64,000 nucleotides of DNA from Haematobia irritans (taxonomy: Eukaryota; Arthropoda; Insecta; Diptera; Muscidae). Below are positions 45,656 to 55,739 of this stretch, one piece after another. The DNA is taken from contig NC_134400.1 of the NCBI RefSeq assembly GCF_050003625.1, positions 61,318,241 to 61,382,240 on the forward strand, read 5' to 3'. Below the pieces are notes generated by a model. The model saw nothing but the letters and a program-made list of their open reading frames with translations, searched no databases and was not told where the DNA came from. Positions within the stretch are counted from its first letter, which is position 1. Each line of letters starts with the position of its first letter. The position numbers were made by a program, and so were the translations under genes.

Positions 45656-46068
45656 CAAAGTTTTTTTTTTGTTTTTTTTTTACATATGTTCCAGATATGT
45701 TTGGAAGATTCCGAAAAAATGTCAATATTACATTGTAGTATATTAAATTTTGAACTGTAAAATGTGTCTTATTAAAGACTTAAAGTCAGAAAAAAAACAG
45801 TGTTTGATATAAACGAAATGGACTGTGTTGTTGTTTCAAAAATAACTTTTTTTATTGAAAAAATAATTTTTTTTTAACAAACGAATTTTTTTGGTGATAA
45901 AAGTTTAAAATTTTCGAAGCAATTCAAAAAACTCCAACAAAAGAAAAACGTTTTCGGTACACGTTTTCGGTACACGTTTACCAAACGTTTTTTTTTTTCT
46001 TTGCGTGAACGCTATCCATGGCGGAGGGTACATAAGATTCGGCCTGGCCGAACTTACGGCCGTTTATA

Positions 46069-47374
46069 AAGGGTGATTTGTTAAGAGCTTGATAACTTTT
46101 TTTAAAAAAAAAACGCATAAAATTTGCAAAATCTCATCGGTTCTTTATTTGAAACGTTAGATTGGTCCATGACATTTACTTTTTGAAGATAATTTCATTT
46201 AAATGTTGACCGCGGCTGCGTCTTAGGTGGTCCATTCGGAAAGTCCAATTTTGGGCAACTTTTTCGAGCATTTCGGCCGGAATAGCCCGAATTTCTTCGG
46301 AAATGTTGTCTTCCAAAGCTGGAATAGTTGCTGGCTTATTTCTGAAGACTTTAGACTTGACGTAGCCCCACAAAAAATAGTCTAAAGGCGTCAAATCGCA
46401 TGATCTTGGTGGCCAACTTACCGGTCCATTTCTTGAGATGAATTGTTCTCCGAAGTTTTCCCTCAAAATGGCCATAGAATCGCGAGCTGTGTGGCATGTA
46501 GCGCCATCTTGTTGAAACCACATGTCAACCAAGTTCAGTTCTTCCATTTTTGGCAACAAAAAGTTTGTTAGCATCGAACGATAGCGATCGCCATTCACCT
46601 TAACGTTGCGTCCAACAGCATCTTTGAAAAAATACGGTCCAATGATTCCACCAGCGTACAAACCACACCAAACAGTGCATTTTTCGGGATGCATGGGCAG
46701 TTCTTGAACGGCTTCTGGTTGCTCTTCACTCCAAATGCGGCAATTTTGCTTATTTACGTAGCCATTCAACCAGAAATGAGCCTCATCGCTGAACAAAATT
46801 TGTCGATAAAAAAGCGGATTTTCTGCCAACTTTTCTAGGGCCCATTCACTGAAAATTCGACGTTGTGGCAGATCGTTCGGCTTCAGTTCTTGCACGAGCT
46901 GTATTTTATACGGTTTTACACCAAGATCTTTGCGTAAAATCTTCCATGTGGTCGAATAACACAAACCCAATTGCTGCGAACGGCGACGAATCGACATTTC
47001 ACGGTCTTCAGCAACACTCTCAGAAACAGACGCAATATTCTCTTCTGTACGCACTGTACGCATTCGTGTGGTTGGTTTAATGTCCAATAAAGTAAACTGA
47101 GTGCGAAACTTGGTCACAATCGCATTAATTGTTTGCTCACTTGGTCGATTATGTAGACCATAAATCGGACGTAAAGCGCGAAACACATTTCGAACCGAAC
47201 ACTGATTTTGGTAATAAAATTCAATGATTTGCAAGCGTTGCTCGTTAGTAATTCTATTCATGATGAAATGTCAAAGCATACTGAGCATCTTTCTCTTTGA
47301 CACCATGTCTGAAATCCCACGTGATCTGTCAAATACTAATGCATGAAAATCCTAACCTCAAAAGAATCACCCTT
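46069..47374 (-). mobile_element. Intact-looking DD41D mariner-family element
   Basis: Terminal inverted repeats start AAGGGTGATT at both ends, flanked by TA (46,067-46,068 and 47,375-47,376); 1306 bp. It sits in the last bases of DINE copy H5, and removing it restores the DINE terminus. It encodes one full-length transposase. The inverted repeats beyond the first 10 bp are only loosely similar, which may be normal for the family or may reflect decay. Confidence 0.9.
46176..47261 (-). CDS. Tc1/mariner transposase, DD41D type, full length
   Basis: 361 codons, ATG to TAA, no breaks. The N-terminal half (about 1-130) is the DNA-binding part with two helix-turn-helix-like stretches (TNEQRLQIIEFYYQNQCSV; REMSIRRRSQQLGLCYSTTW). 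The catalytic domain has D159 in FSDEAHFW, D252 in FQQDGATCHTA and D294 in CDLTPLDYFLWG. There are 41 residues between the second and third Asp, which places it in the DD41D group (rosa-like) rather than classic DD34D mariners such as Himar1. It should bind its own terminal repeats and move by cut-and-paste into TA. The chosen ATG gives the usual length and there is no upstream alternative. Whether it is active cannot be told from sequence, but it is the only element here with an unbroken transposase. A diverged relic of a related element lies at 57.0-57.7 kb. Confidence 0.93.
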   Translation of the reverse strand: MNRITNEQRLQIIEFYYQNQCSVRNVFRALRPIYGLHNRPSEQTINAIVTKFRTQFTLLDIKPTTRMRTVRTEENIASVSESVAEDREMSIRRRSQQLGLCYSTTWKILRKDLGVKPYKIQLVQELKPNDLPQRRIFSEWALEKLAENPLFYRQILFSDEAHFWLNGYVNKQNCRIWSEEQPEAVQELPMHPEKCTVWCGLYAGGIIGPYFFKDAVGRNVKVNGDRYRSMLTNFLLPKMEELNLVDMWFQQDGATCHTARDSMAILRENFGEQFISRNGPVSWPPRSCDLTPLDYFLWGYVKSKVFRNKPATIPALEDNISEEIRAIPAEMLEKVAQNWTFRMDHLRRSRGQHLNEIIFKK

Positions 47375-47382
47375 TACTTGTT

Positions 47383-47884
47383 AAAATTGCATTTGTTTAT
47401 ACGTGAGTACCTTTATTAATAAACCGCGATAAGAGAATAAACATTTTATAAATGAGATCTGTATCTTAATTTTAATTTTATTGGTCAAAGATTTAAAGCC
47501 AGATAGGTCGCTAAAAATGCCTTTATTTTAAAGAAGCCGCATCTTTGGCTCGGAATCAATACCAAAAGGGATCCAAGCGAACTTTTTTGAGTGAAGATAT
47601 AAATATCTCTTGCAAGCCTTTTGCATATGACAAATCTTTATGAACTTTCTTATGAGTGCCACGTGGCGCTATGAATATGTGTCTTATGAACATGATCCCC
47701 AAACCTAAAATTGCTATTTGATTTGATTCCATAGGCCAATTAATATAGAGACATACCTTGACAGTTCACCATGGTTTTGTTTATTTGCAGTGCGCAGTCA
47801 TTCCACTCAATTGCGCAGTCAAGTGACTCAATTTCTTTATGGAAAACAAGAATAACCGTACAAATCAGCCAATTTGCATTACAA
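47383..47884. other. Family B scrap and unassigned sequence
   Basis: About 47,430-47,594 is a reversed family B end (AAGAAGCCGCATCTTTGGC, CTTTTTTGAGTG). The rest is AT-rich, nothing recognised. Confidence 0.45.
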
Positions 47885-48140
47885 ACAAGTAAGGAAAGTC
47901 TAAAGTCGGGCGGGGCCGACTATATTATACCCTGCACCACTTTGTAGATCTAAATTTTCGATACCATATCACATCCGTCAAATGTGTTGGGGGCTATATA
48001 TAAAGGTTTGTCCCAAATACATACATTTAAATATCACTCGATCTGGACCGAATTAGATAGACTTCTACAAAATCTATAGACTCAAAATTTAAGTCGGCTA
48101 ATGCACTAGGGTGGAACACAATGTTAGTAAAAACTAATAG
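47885..48140 (+). mobile_element. DINE subfamily I, 5' module, first of three
   Basis: CAAGTAAGGAAAGTCTAAAG, GGGCGGGGCCGAC, to GGTGGAACACAATGTTAG. Only the first 245 bp of the element are present. Confidence 0.8.
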
Positions 48141-48215
48141 AGTTTTGAATACATACAATATAAAGCATTTTTTGCATTCTTTTTATCAAATAGCCTAACT
48201 AAATTCAATTAAAAA

Positions 48216-48463
48216 AAAGTAAGGAAAGTCTAAAGTCGGGCGGGGCCGACTATATTATACCCTGCACCACTTTGCAGATCTAAATTTTCGATACCATATC
48301 ACATCCGTCAAATGTGTTGAGGGCTATATATAAAGGTTTGTCCCAAATACATATATTTAAATATCACTCGATCTGGACAGAATTTGATAGACTTCTACAA
48401 AATCTATAGACTCAAAATTTAAGTCGGCTAATGCACTAGGGCGGAACACAATGTTAGTACAAA
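48216..48463 (+). mobile_element. DINE subfamily I, 5' module, second of three
   Basis: Same 245-bp start as the neighbours, ending GGCGGAACACAATGTTAGTA. It abuts the third module directly. Confidence 0.8.
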
Positions 48464-49806
48464 ACAAGTAAGGAAAGTCTAAAGTCGGGCGGGGCCGACT
48501 ATATTATACCCTGCACCACTTTGTAGATCGAAATTTTCGATAACATATCACATCCGTCAAATGTGTTGGGGGCTATATATAATGGTTTGTCCCAAATACA
48601 TACATTTAAATATCACTCGATCTGGACAAAATTTGATAGACTTCTACAAAATCTATAGATTCAAAATTTAAGTCGGCTTATGCACTAGGGTGGAACACAA
48701 TGTTAGTAAAAAAAAAAATATGGGAAACATTTAAATCTGAAGCAATTTTAAGGAAACTTCGAAAAAGTTTACTTATGATTTATCGCTCGATATATAAGTA
48801 TTACAAGTTTAGGAAAATTAGAGTCATTTTTACAACTTTTCGACTAAGCAGTGGCGATTTTACAAGGAAAATGTTACCAACATTGACCATTTTTGTCGAA
48901 ATCAGAAAAACATACATGGGAGCTATATATAAAACTGAACCGATTTCAACCAAATTTGGCACGCATAGCTACAATGCTAATTCTACTCCCTGTGCAAAAT
49001 TTCAACTAAATCGGAGTTAAAAATTGGCCTCTGAGTGTAAATCGGGCGAAAGCTATATATGGGAGCTATATCTAAATCCTTACGATTTTAACCAAATTTG
49101 GCACGCATAGCTACAATGCTAATTCTACTTCCTGTGCAAAATTGCAACTAAATCGGAGCAAAAAATTGGCCTCTGTGGTCATATGAGTGTAAATCGGGTG
49201 AAAGCTATATATGGGAGCTATATATAAATCTGAACCGATTTCAACCAAATTTGGCACGCATAGCTACAATGCTAATTCTACTCCCTGTGCAAAATTTCAA
49301 CTAAATCGGAGCAAAAAATTGGCCTCTGTGGTCATATGAGTGTAAATCGGGCGAAAGCTATATATGGGAGCTATATCTAAATCTGAACCGATCTCAATAA
49401 AATTTGGCACACTAGACTACACCACTAATTGAACTCCTAGTGCAAAATTTCAACCAAATTGGGGTAAAACTCTGGCTCCTGGGACCGTATTAGTCCATAT
49501 CGGGCGAAAGATATATATGGGAGCTATATCTAAATCTGAACCGATTCCTTCCAAAATCAATAGGTATCTATTCTGAGCCAAAACACATACTTGTGCCAAA
49601 TTTGAAGTCGATTGGACTAAAACTGCGACCTAGACTTTGATTACAAAAATGTGTTCACGGACAGACGGACATGGCTATATCGACTCAGGAGCCCACCCTG
49701 AGCATTTTTGCCAAAGACACCATGTGTCTATCTCGTCTCCTTCTGGGTGTTGCAAACATATGCACTAACTTATAATACCCTGTTCCACAGTGTGGAGCAG
49801 GGTATA
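48464..49806 (+). mobile_element. DINE-1/mini-me-type element, subfamily I, copy 3
   Basis: Begins with the third 5' module and continues through five periodic blocks (AAAGCTATATATGGGAGCTA, AACCGATTTCAACC) to a (GACGGAC) microsatellite and the terminal CCACAGTGTGGAGCAGGGTA. Confidence 0.8.
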
Positions 49807-50590
49807 AATATGGGAAACATTTAAATCTGAAGCAATTTTAAGGAAACTTCGCAAAAGTTTATTTATGATTTATCGCTCAATATATATGTATTAGAAGTTT
49901 AGGAAAATTAGAGTCATTTTTACAACTTTTGGACTAAGCAGTGGCGATTTTACAAGGAAAATGTTGGTATTTTGACCATTTTTGTCGAAATCAGAAAAAC
50001 ATATATATGGGAGCTATATCCAAATCTGAACCGATTTCAACCAAATTTGGCACGCATTGTAATAATGCTAATTCTACTCCCTGTGAAAAATTTCAACTAA
50101 ATCGGAGTTAAAAATTGGCCTCTGTGGTCATATGAGTGTAAATCGGGCGAAAGCTATATATGGGAGATATATCTAAATCTGAACCGATTTCAAGCAAATT
50201 TGGCACGCATAGCTACAATGCTAATTCTACTCCTTGTGCAAAATTTCAACTAAATCGGAGTTAAAAATTGGCCTCTGTGGTCATATGAGTGTAAATCGGG
50301 CGAAAGCTATATATGGGAGATATATCCAAATCTGAACCGATTTGACTGATATTTTGCAAGTGTCAATAGGGATCGTCTTTGAGCCGAAACAGGACCCTAT
50401 CTATACCAAATTTTAGGACAATCGGACTAAAACTGCGAGCTATACTTTGCACACAAAAATACATCAACCGACAGACAGACGGACAGACAGACAGACAGAC
50501 GGGCATTGCTAAATCGACTCAGAATTTAATTCTAAGCCGATCCGTATACTAAAAGGTTGGTCTATGATTACTCCTTCTTGGCGTTATATA

Positions 50591-51992
50591 CACCCAGAAA
50601 AAAGTGCCTTCGAAACTAAAGGAAAAATTTTTCATCAATATAGTTTATCCATTTTATTTCCATTAAGGTAAATTTTTATGAGAAATAATAAAATTTACTG
50701 GTTTCAGTAAAAAAATCCTAAACTGTAAGCAGTTAGGAATAGTTCATTAACTAGAATAAGGCATGGAATTTTACTCATACTATTTTCTTCGCTGGGTATA
50801 AGAATTTACTACTGAACAAGAAAATTTTATTCACCGATAACAAAGCATTCGTAAAAATAAACAAAACCCGAACTAAAACCAAGTTTCCTCAAAATTAGTA
50901 AAATTTCTTATAAAATGATAATTGCGACTTCCTTTATAATAGAAAGTTTTTCATACATACGAACAACACTTGCCATAGAAAAATATTTTAGTTCATTCGT
51001 ACTAAGAAGTATACAATCCTTTCAAAACTTAAGGAAACACACTTGTTAGAATATAGGAAATTTTCCTATATTTCCATTGTCTACCTGTAATCGACACCTG
51101 TCATCGTAATCGATGTGTTTGCGCGTGGGGTGTTTTTTTAGTTGGAATCGCGTTGTTGTGGTATACGGAGAGATTGTTAAAAAAATAATATGGTAAAATA
51201 ATATAATAAATAACAAATAAAATATATAAAATATTTGTTATTTTAAATTAGTGAGAAACATTTTCGTTTTTTGAAAATAAATCTATCAATGTTCGTGATG
51301 GTGTTTAAAGAAAGAAAACACCAGCAGAATAACAACCCTTTCATTTTGGAATCTTCAATTATCAGGTAATATTCAGTGACGCTAACCTTTTGTAACAAAA
51401 ATTATTTATGATTTTTTATATTTGTAGGTATTGAAATTGTAAAAGGAGGACAAAATCGTTAGGCAGCAACTTATTAAAAGTGAAAAGTACAAGAAGAAGA
51501 AAAAGTGCGTTTTACAGTTGATAATATCACATGGAAATTGGAAATAGTGGAATAATAAACTAATATTTCAAGGAGAATCGATGCTGTTGATTCTTAATAA
51601 ATATATTCAATATATTAATAAAACATGTCTTTTATTGAAGATAAAATTGCTTATATAAATAAATAAAATTGTATTTAAAAACGAAGGTAAGCAGTTCTAA
51701 TCATGAAGTAAAAGTTCTACCACAAATGTGTAAGATTTGTCCAAATGAATGAAAAAATTTCAATAAAATCATTCCATATATGAATTCAAATCAGTTAAAT
51801 TTTTCCATTCTGTAGTATAGTGGTACATAAATATAGGAAAATGTTAACTAATATATGGAATGCTTTATACCTAATTTCTACGAAAATCACATCGTTAAAA
51901 CAAATAAAAATGTCTTTGGCGCTATACGAAGTTCAACTTTCTTCACAATGAGTTCATTTTAACTTAAAGAAGGGGTCATTTTTTTCTGGGTG
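50591..51992 (+). mobile_element. 1.4 kb TA-target element with an intron-like unit
   Basis: CACCCAGAAAAAAGTGCC at the left, the complement of CACCCAGAAAAAAATGACC at the right; TA on both sides (50,589-50,590; 51,993-51,994), and removal restores the DINE sequence exactly. The centre is unlike the AT-rich arms: 51,080-51,180 has GTAATCGATGTG and GCGCGTGGGGTG, followed by an exon/intron-like segment and several AATAAA signals (51,550-51,660). Confidence 0.82.
51289..51434 (+). other. Spliced short ORF in the 1.4 kb element (tentative)
   Basis: ATG at 51,289 opens a frame MFVMVFKERKHQQNNN, PFILESSII that reaches a good donor (ATCAG/GTAATA, 51,365/51,366). After a 62-nt intron with TATATTTGTAG at 51,427 it ends within two codons, giving 27 residues. 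The splice sites look real; the peptide may be meaningless and the unit could be a non-coding transcript. Confidence 0.35.
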
Positions 51993-52047
51993 TACAAATG
52001 CACAAACTTATTATACCCTGTACCACAGTAGTGGTGAAGGGTATAAA

Positions 52048-52891
52048 AAGGTGTGGATGGATAACATTTTATAAGCTTTTAAATATTCTGTGTTTCATCA
52101 AGAAAACAAAGGAAAGAAAACAAAAATAAAGCCAAATTAAAATATCACTCAATTGCAGACCAAAAATAGCCCTCTACGGTGTGCAGACAAACTATACTAT
52201 AGCGCTGTGAATTCACTTCAGATGTCTTATATTTAATTGGTCTATGTTGATACTATGGTCCATATGTCATGCATATTAAGCACTTGCAATTTGGGCAAAC
52301 AAACGTTTGAGGCCACCATTCACAATGACGTTACAATTCGCATCGTCTTTGCACTGTTAGAAAAATATGTTTTTCATATGTTCCGATGTAAACAAAATGT
52401 GTTTCGGGCTCGACTTTAAACCACAATATATTTAAGAGCGAACATGTAATGTTCCTGAACTAAAACTAAATGTTTGGGACATCTATGTTAATATGTTAGA
52501 ATATATTATGTTTGGGGCATGAATGTTTCATAAAAATCATATGTGTGAATACAAACATATAAAAATTTACAAATTTCGACTAAACATACATATGTTGTGA
52601 TATTTTATTCAAAGTGACAGAGAGAGTATAGAGAGAAATAGAGATGGAAACCGGGAGAGTTGACGAAAGATATCAATATAACACAGCAAAAGAGTCAAAA
52701 GAGAACAATTTCTGTGAAACCGCTTGTATGTTGTTTCGGAAAACTGTTTTATGATAAGGCCAAAAATTTGATATGTTTAAGTCTAAATATTATTTAATTT
52801 GAATAAAGAGAATATACATTCTGAACCAAGAGAATAGACATTTGAAAAACAAACAGCTTATGTTTTCGCCTTGAGAGCAGCATTTTATGTA
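52048..52891. other. Unassigned AT-rich sequence
   Basis: About 840 bp with a GAGAGAGTATAGAGAGAAATA-like purine run near 52,620. No gene recognised. Confidence 0.4.
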
Positions 52892-53417
52892 CACTGAAAA
52901 AACAGTGAACCCTTTTCCATTGCAAAATGAACTAAACTGTAGTAATATTGACCATGATTTAGCCCTTAAGATTTTTTTCAACTTGTCTAGTTTATAATTT
53001 TCTTAAATTTTAGTTCATCTATAACATTGTAGTTTAGTTCATTTTTACAACACCATAAGATTTATGTACACCTACCAAGTTAAAAAGTCAGTATAATTTG
53101 GTTTACTTGCTTATTCTGTGGGAAACCCGATAATAAAAATTGGTTAACAGTCTCTTTAAATGTCGACGACTAGATTATTTTTAAATCAATCATTCCACAG
53201 TATAGAGAAATTAAATAATTAAAGGAACAACAAACCGTTTTACTATTATGAACATTTTCATACATTAAAATTAAACTATCTTTAAGCAAAAGTACTTTAT
53301 TATAAAAACTTATGATGAAAGTTCTTAATACAATGTCTTTTGTGAATAAAAATTATGACCACGTGGAACAAGAAAGTAGTTCATTTGAACTCGCTGATTG
53401 TACATTTTGACTTATCC

Positions 53418-53588
53418 GTTTTTTATTCATCGTAGGTAAATTTTTCACATATCTTGCTGGAAAAAATGGAAGCAATAATGAAAATTAACACCATGTAATG
53501 AAATATAATTTTTAATTCTTCATTTTAGCTTGTAACTTACCATATTTGGGGGCATTTTATCAAATGGTGTAAGGAATTCAATTTTTCT
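53418..53588 (-). pseudogene. Conserved terminal exon pair, copy 2
   Basis: Minus strand: a segment reading EKLNSLHHLIKCPQIC ends CCAAATATG at 53,541 before GTAAGTTACAAG. The intron is 53,457-53,540 (84 nt, ending CATTTTTTCCAG). The last exon begins CAAGATATGTG and reads KICEKFTYDE then stop. The same pair at 16.7-16.9 kb differs by four silent and three conservative changes and one codon indel. The exon's own upstream border is uncertain (TTTTCCAAAG or further up). Confidence 0.5.
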
Positions 53589-53728
53589 TTGGAAAACGTA
53601 TCTCATAAAATTTGTACCGGAAACAATTGAAGTATTCTATATAAACTCATAAAACTGTGTTGTATCGATGTGAAGGATATAATAAAATGAATATTCTAGT
53701 TGAAAGAAAGTTTTAATATAAAACTTAC

Positions 53729-53794
53729 CAATTCTCTATTAAATTGTACGCTGAGGGGAAATATAAAAAGTTGTCCAAATTTATTTGGGTTGCT
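53729..53794 (-). other. Tandem exon copy 1 (66 nt)
   Basis: Minus strand: preceded by AATATTTAATTTCAG, followed by GTAAGTTTTATA. 66 nt. One frame is open throughout, reading ATQINLDNFLYFPSAYNLIEN with one base left at the start and TG at the end. If spliced to the terminal exon (C AAG ATA TGT) the junction makes a Cys codon, just as the fifth exon does. Confidence 0.55.
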
Positions 53795-53892
53795 CTGAAA
53801 TTAAATATTAAATAAAATTATTAAATAACTTTTCAAAAAATCTAATGAAAAAAATAATAATATGCATAAAAAACCAAATATTCTTGATATTC

Positions 53893-54164
53893 CTAGACAG
53901 TCATCAAAATGACGACACGTAATTTCATTTTCGATTTAAAATGCATTTTAGTCTATTGGGAAATGGTAAATTTAAGTTATACTAATTCGACCGTTTTATG
54001 AATTTTTGTTTTATACTACTTAAAACCAAATTGAATAAGAAAATAAATTCAAGTTTGGTTCACTTTTTCGCTCACGATGAAAATTATATCGTCTTGAAAT
54101 CAGCCGTAGTCAAAATGACGAAGGATGACGTTAATGTACAAAAAATAAGGATGGCTGTCCAGGG
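53893..54164. mobile_element. MITE inserted between tandem exon copies 1 and 2
   Basis: Ends CTAGACAGTCATCA and, on the other strand, CCCTGGACAGCCATCC; 272 bp with AAAATGACG inside both ends. Removing it brings the exon 1-2 spacing from 460 to about 188 bp, equal to the other spacings. Confidence 0.6.
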
Positions 54165-54190
54165 TTAAAAGAAAGTTAAAGAAAACTTAC

Positions 54191-54254
54191 CAATTCACTA
54201 TTAAATTACAGGCAAAGGAGTACTAAAAATTTGTCCAAATTTTAAGGGGTTATT
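54191..54254 (-). other. Tandem exon copy 2 (64 nt, damaged)
   Basis: Minus strand: AATATTTAATTTCAG before it, GTAAGTTTTC after it. It reads NLDKFL, then a 2-nt loss, then FACNLIVN with TG at the end. It also has an early stop. A decayed copy of the same exon. Confidence 0.5.
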
Positions 54255-54427
54255 CTGAAATTAAATATTTATTTTTACATTAAAAATATTACATTAGTTT
54301 CCAAAAAAAAAATAATTAAAGAAATACTAAAATAAGGTATTAAAAACCTGTAATTTTGATGATAAAAAGGTCATAAAAACGTAAATATTCTAGTTGAAAG
54401 AAAGCCAATTTTTAAAAGAAAACTTAC

Positions 54428-54473
54428 CAATTCTCTACCTTTTTAAATTTGTTTTAATCCGTCTGGAGTTGCT
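54428..54473 (-). other. Tandem exon copy 3 (46 nt, deleted)
   Basis: Minus strand: CGATATTTAATTTCAG before it, GTAGAGAATTG/GTAAGTTTTC at the end. The middle is deleted and the frame is lost, but both splice borders are kept. Confidence 0.5.
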
Positions 54474-54604
54474 CTGAAATTAAATATCGTTTTACAACAA
54501 AGAAAAACACTAAACTGGTTTCCAAAAACAAAAATAATTAACAAATAATAATATACATAAGAAATATTCTTTTCAAAAGAAAGCCATATTAAAAAAATAC
54601 TTAC

Positions 54605-54657
54605 CAATTTATGAATAAACTATACGCTGAGATATAACAAAAATTTTCCAAATTCAT
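54605..54657 (-). other. Tandem exon copy 4 (53 nt)
   Basis: Minus strand: AATATTCAATTCCAG before it, GTAAGTATTTTT after it. Open frame MNLENFCYISAYSLFIN with TG left over. Compared with copy 1 (NLDNFLYFPSAYNLIEN), the differences are two silent, several replacements and one whole-codon indel. The 5' border has lost about 10 nt relative to copy 1. Confidence 0.5.
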
Positions 54658-54839
54658 CTGGAATTGAATATTAATTTTTTACATAGAATAATAAAAATTT
54701 CAATACACTTTCAATTTCAACATATTTTCCTAAATATTCTTAATAACCTTTTTCTAAACTACCGATAAAATATTAATAACTTTCATTTAAAAGGTTTAAT
54801 AAACAAACACCAATATATGTCTCAAAAATCCAAAATATT

Positions 54840-55149
54840 CCATGCCTTTATACTCTCTTGTTGCATACCTACTTAAAAGATGCAACAGCCCACGCCAGCG
54901 CCAACTATACAACTGAAGCATGCCAAACAAAACCAAGCAAAGCCAAAACATTCCTACAACAACAAAAACACATGTGCCTTTATTGAAAACAACACCTCAT
55001 CCAGCCAAATAAACCATCTGCGAATATCAAACACACACACACAAACCACGAAATGAACAAAAATAAAAACAACCCCACGCTCATGTATACACAACAAAAC
55101 TCAAGTAACATCATCTTTACATTAATCACATTCCACTATGCCGATAAAG
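54840..55149 (-). other. GC-richer interior, possible first exon/promoter region
   Basis: Minus strand contains GCTTCAGTTGTATAGTTGG (an initiator-like TCAGTT at about 54,920) followed by CGCTGGCGTGGGCTGTTGC, upstream of the exon array, plus CACACACAC and CAACAACAA runs. Placement suggests the 5' end of the cargo, but no start codon or reading frame can be defended. Confidence 0.3.
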
Positions 55150-55737
55150 ATCTCTGTACTATGCATTAGTTCATCGCATCTGCTGACAATTTACTCTAAG
55201 AATAATAATTGTAAAGGCACACCAGTTTACGAACAATGAAACGTTTAACTTAAAATTTGCAAAATTTTCGAGAAATGTTATCTACCACTTTTGACGGAAA
55301 TGTCTATAAATTTAATTACATGTGAACTAAAAATATTTCATTGGGTAATTTTTTACCAACAATTATTAACTATAGGAATTGTCAGTAAGAAATTGCTATC
55401 CACTTTCAAGTTCATTTTTCGTAAAAAAATATTTTCTCATACAAAAAAATCTTATAGTAAATTGCACTTATTATTTAGAAAATACTTTACATTTCACAAG
55501 TAGTTTTATAGCATGACAAACGAATTTTTAACTACCAGTTAAGAAATTTTTTAAGGAAATTTCCATCGTATTTTGTAGGCCATGAACTAAACGATTGCTA
55601 CTTAGAATTTGTAAAATTTCCTTTCGAGTAGTTAATTTTCGTTCAAGATACGAAAAATGAACTAAAATTCTGGAAAATTCTTGTAATAAATTATTGTAAA
55701 AATCTTCTTAATTTTACGAGACACTTTTTTTTCTGTG
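55150..55737 (+). repeat. Block K, right terminal region, copy 2
   Basis: CTCTGTACTATGCATTAGTTC to TTTTTTTTCTGTG; direct copy of 16,145-16,724. It forms the right subterminal region of the 2.85 kb element. Confidence 0.8.
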
Positions 55738-55739
55738 TA

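Larger units (their letters stand above)
45085..46007. mobile_element. Family G element, copy 2, uninterrupted
   Basis: CACGCAAAAAAATAATTCTT to the complement of CACGCAAAGAAAAAAAAAAC; left flank TA, right flank AA. 923 bp. It is the reverse orientation of copy 1 and has no internal insert, so it shows the family plan: terminal arm, module 2 (outward), about 114 bp, module 1 (outward), terminal arm. Confidence 0.85.
43906..47382. mobile_element. DINE element, subfamily H, copy 5, holding two insertions
   Basis: Starts TATACTCTCCACCATAGGAT and keeps the mini-me core with (GTCC)n and repeat blocks to about 45,084. Family G is inserted at 45,085-46,007. The DINE end continues at 46,012 (CTATCCATGGCGGAGGGTAC), is cut again by a mariner at 46,069-47,374, and the last bases (CTTGTT) follow at 47,377. 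Both insertions are younger than the DINE. Confidence 0.82.
49807..52047 (+). mobile_element. DINE subfamily I, tandem copy 4, with a TA-target insert
   Basis: Starts within the element (TATGGGAAACATTTAAATC repeats 48,718 onward), runs through the microsatellite (CAGACAGACGGACAGACAG) to GGCGTTATA at 50,588, is interrupted by a 1.4 kb element, and ends ACCACAGTAGTGGTGAAGGG. Confidence 0.78.
52892..55737 (-). mobile_element. 2.85 kb TA-target element with a multi-exon cargo
   Basis: Ends CACTGAAAAAACAGTG and, on the other strand, CACAGAAAAAAAAGTG, flanked by TA (52,890-52,891; 55,738-55,739). On the minus strand it holds four similar small exons at 54,657 to 53,729, a fifth ending at 53,541, and a terminal exon from 53,456. 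Its left end recurs reversed at 16.7-17.4 kb and its right end recurs at 16.1-16.7 kb. There is no transposase, so it depends on one elsewhere. Confidence 0.7.

Noticed and set aside
52237..52419. 60-codon frame with Cys residues
   Set aside because: No similarity recognised and no repeat copy to test it; within chance expectation.
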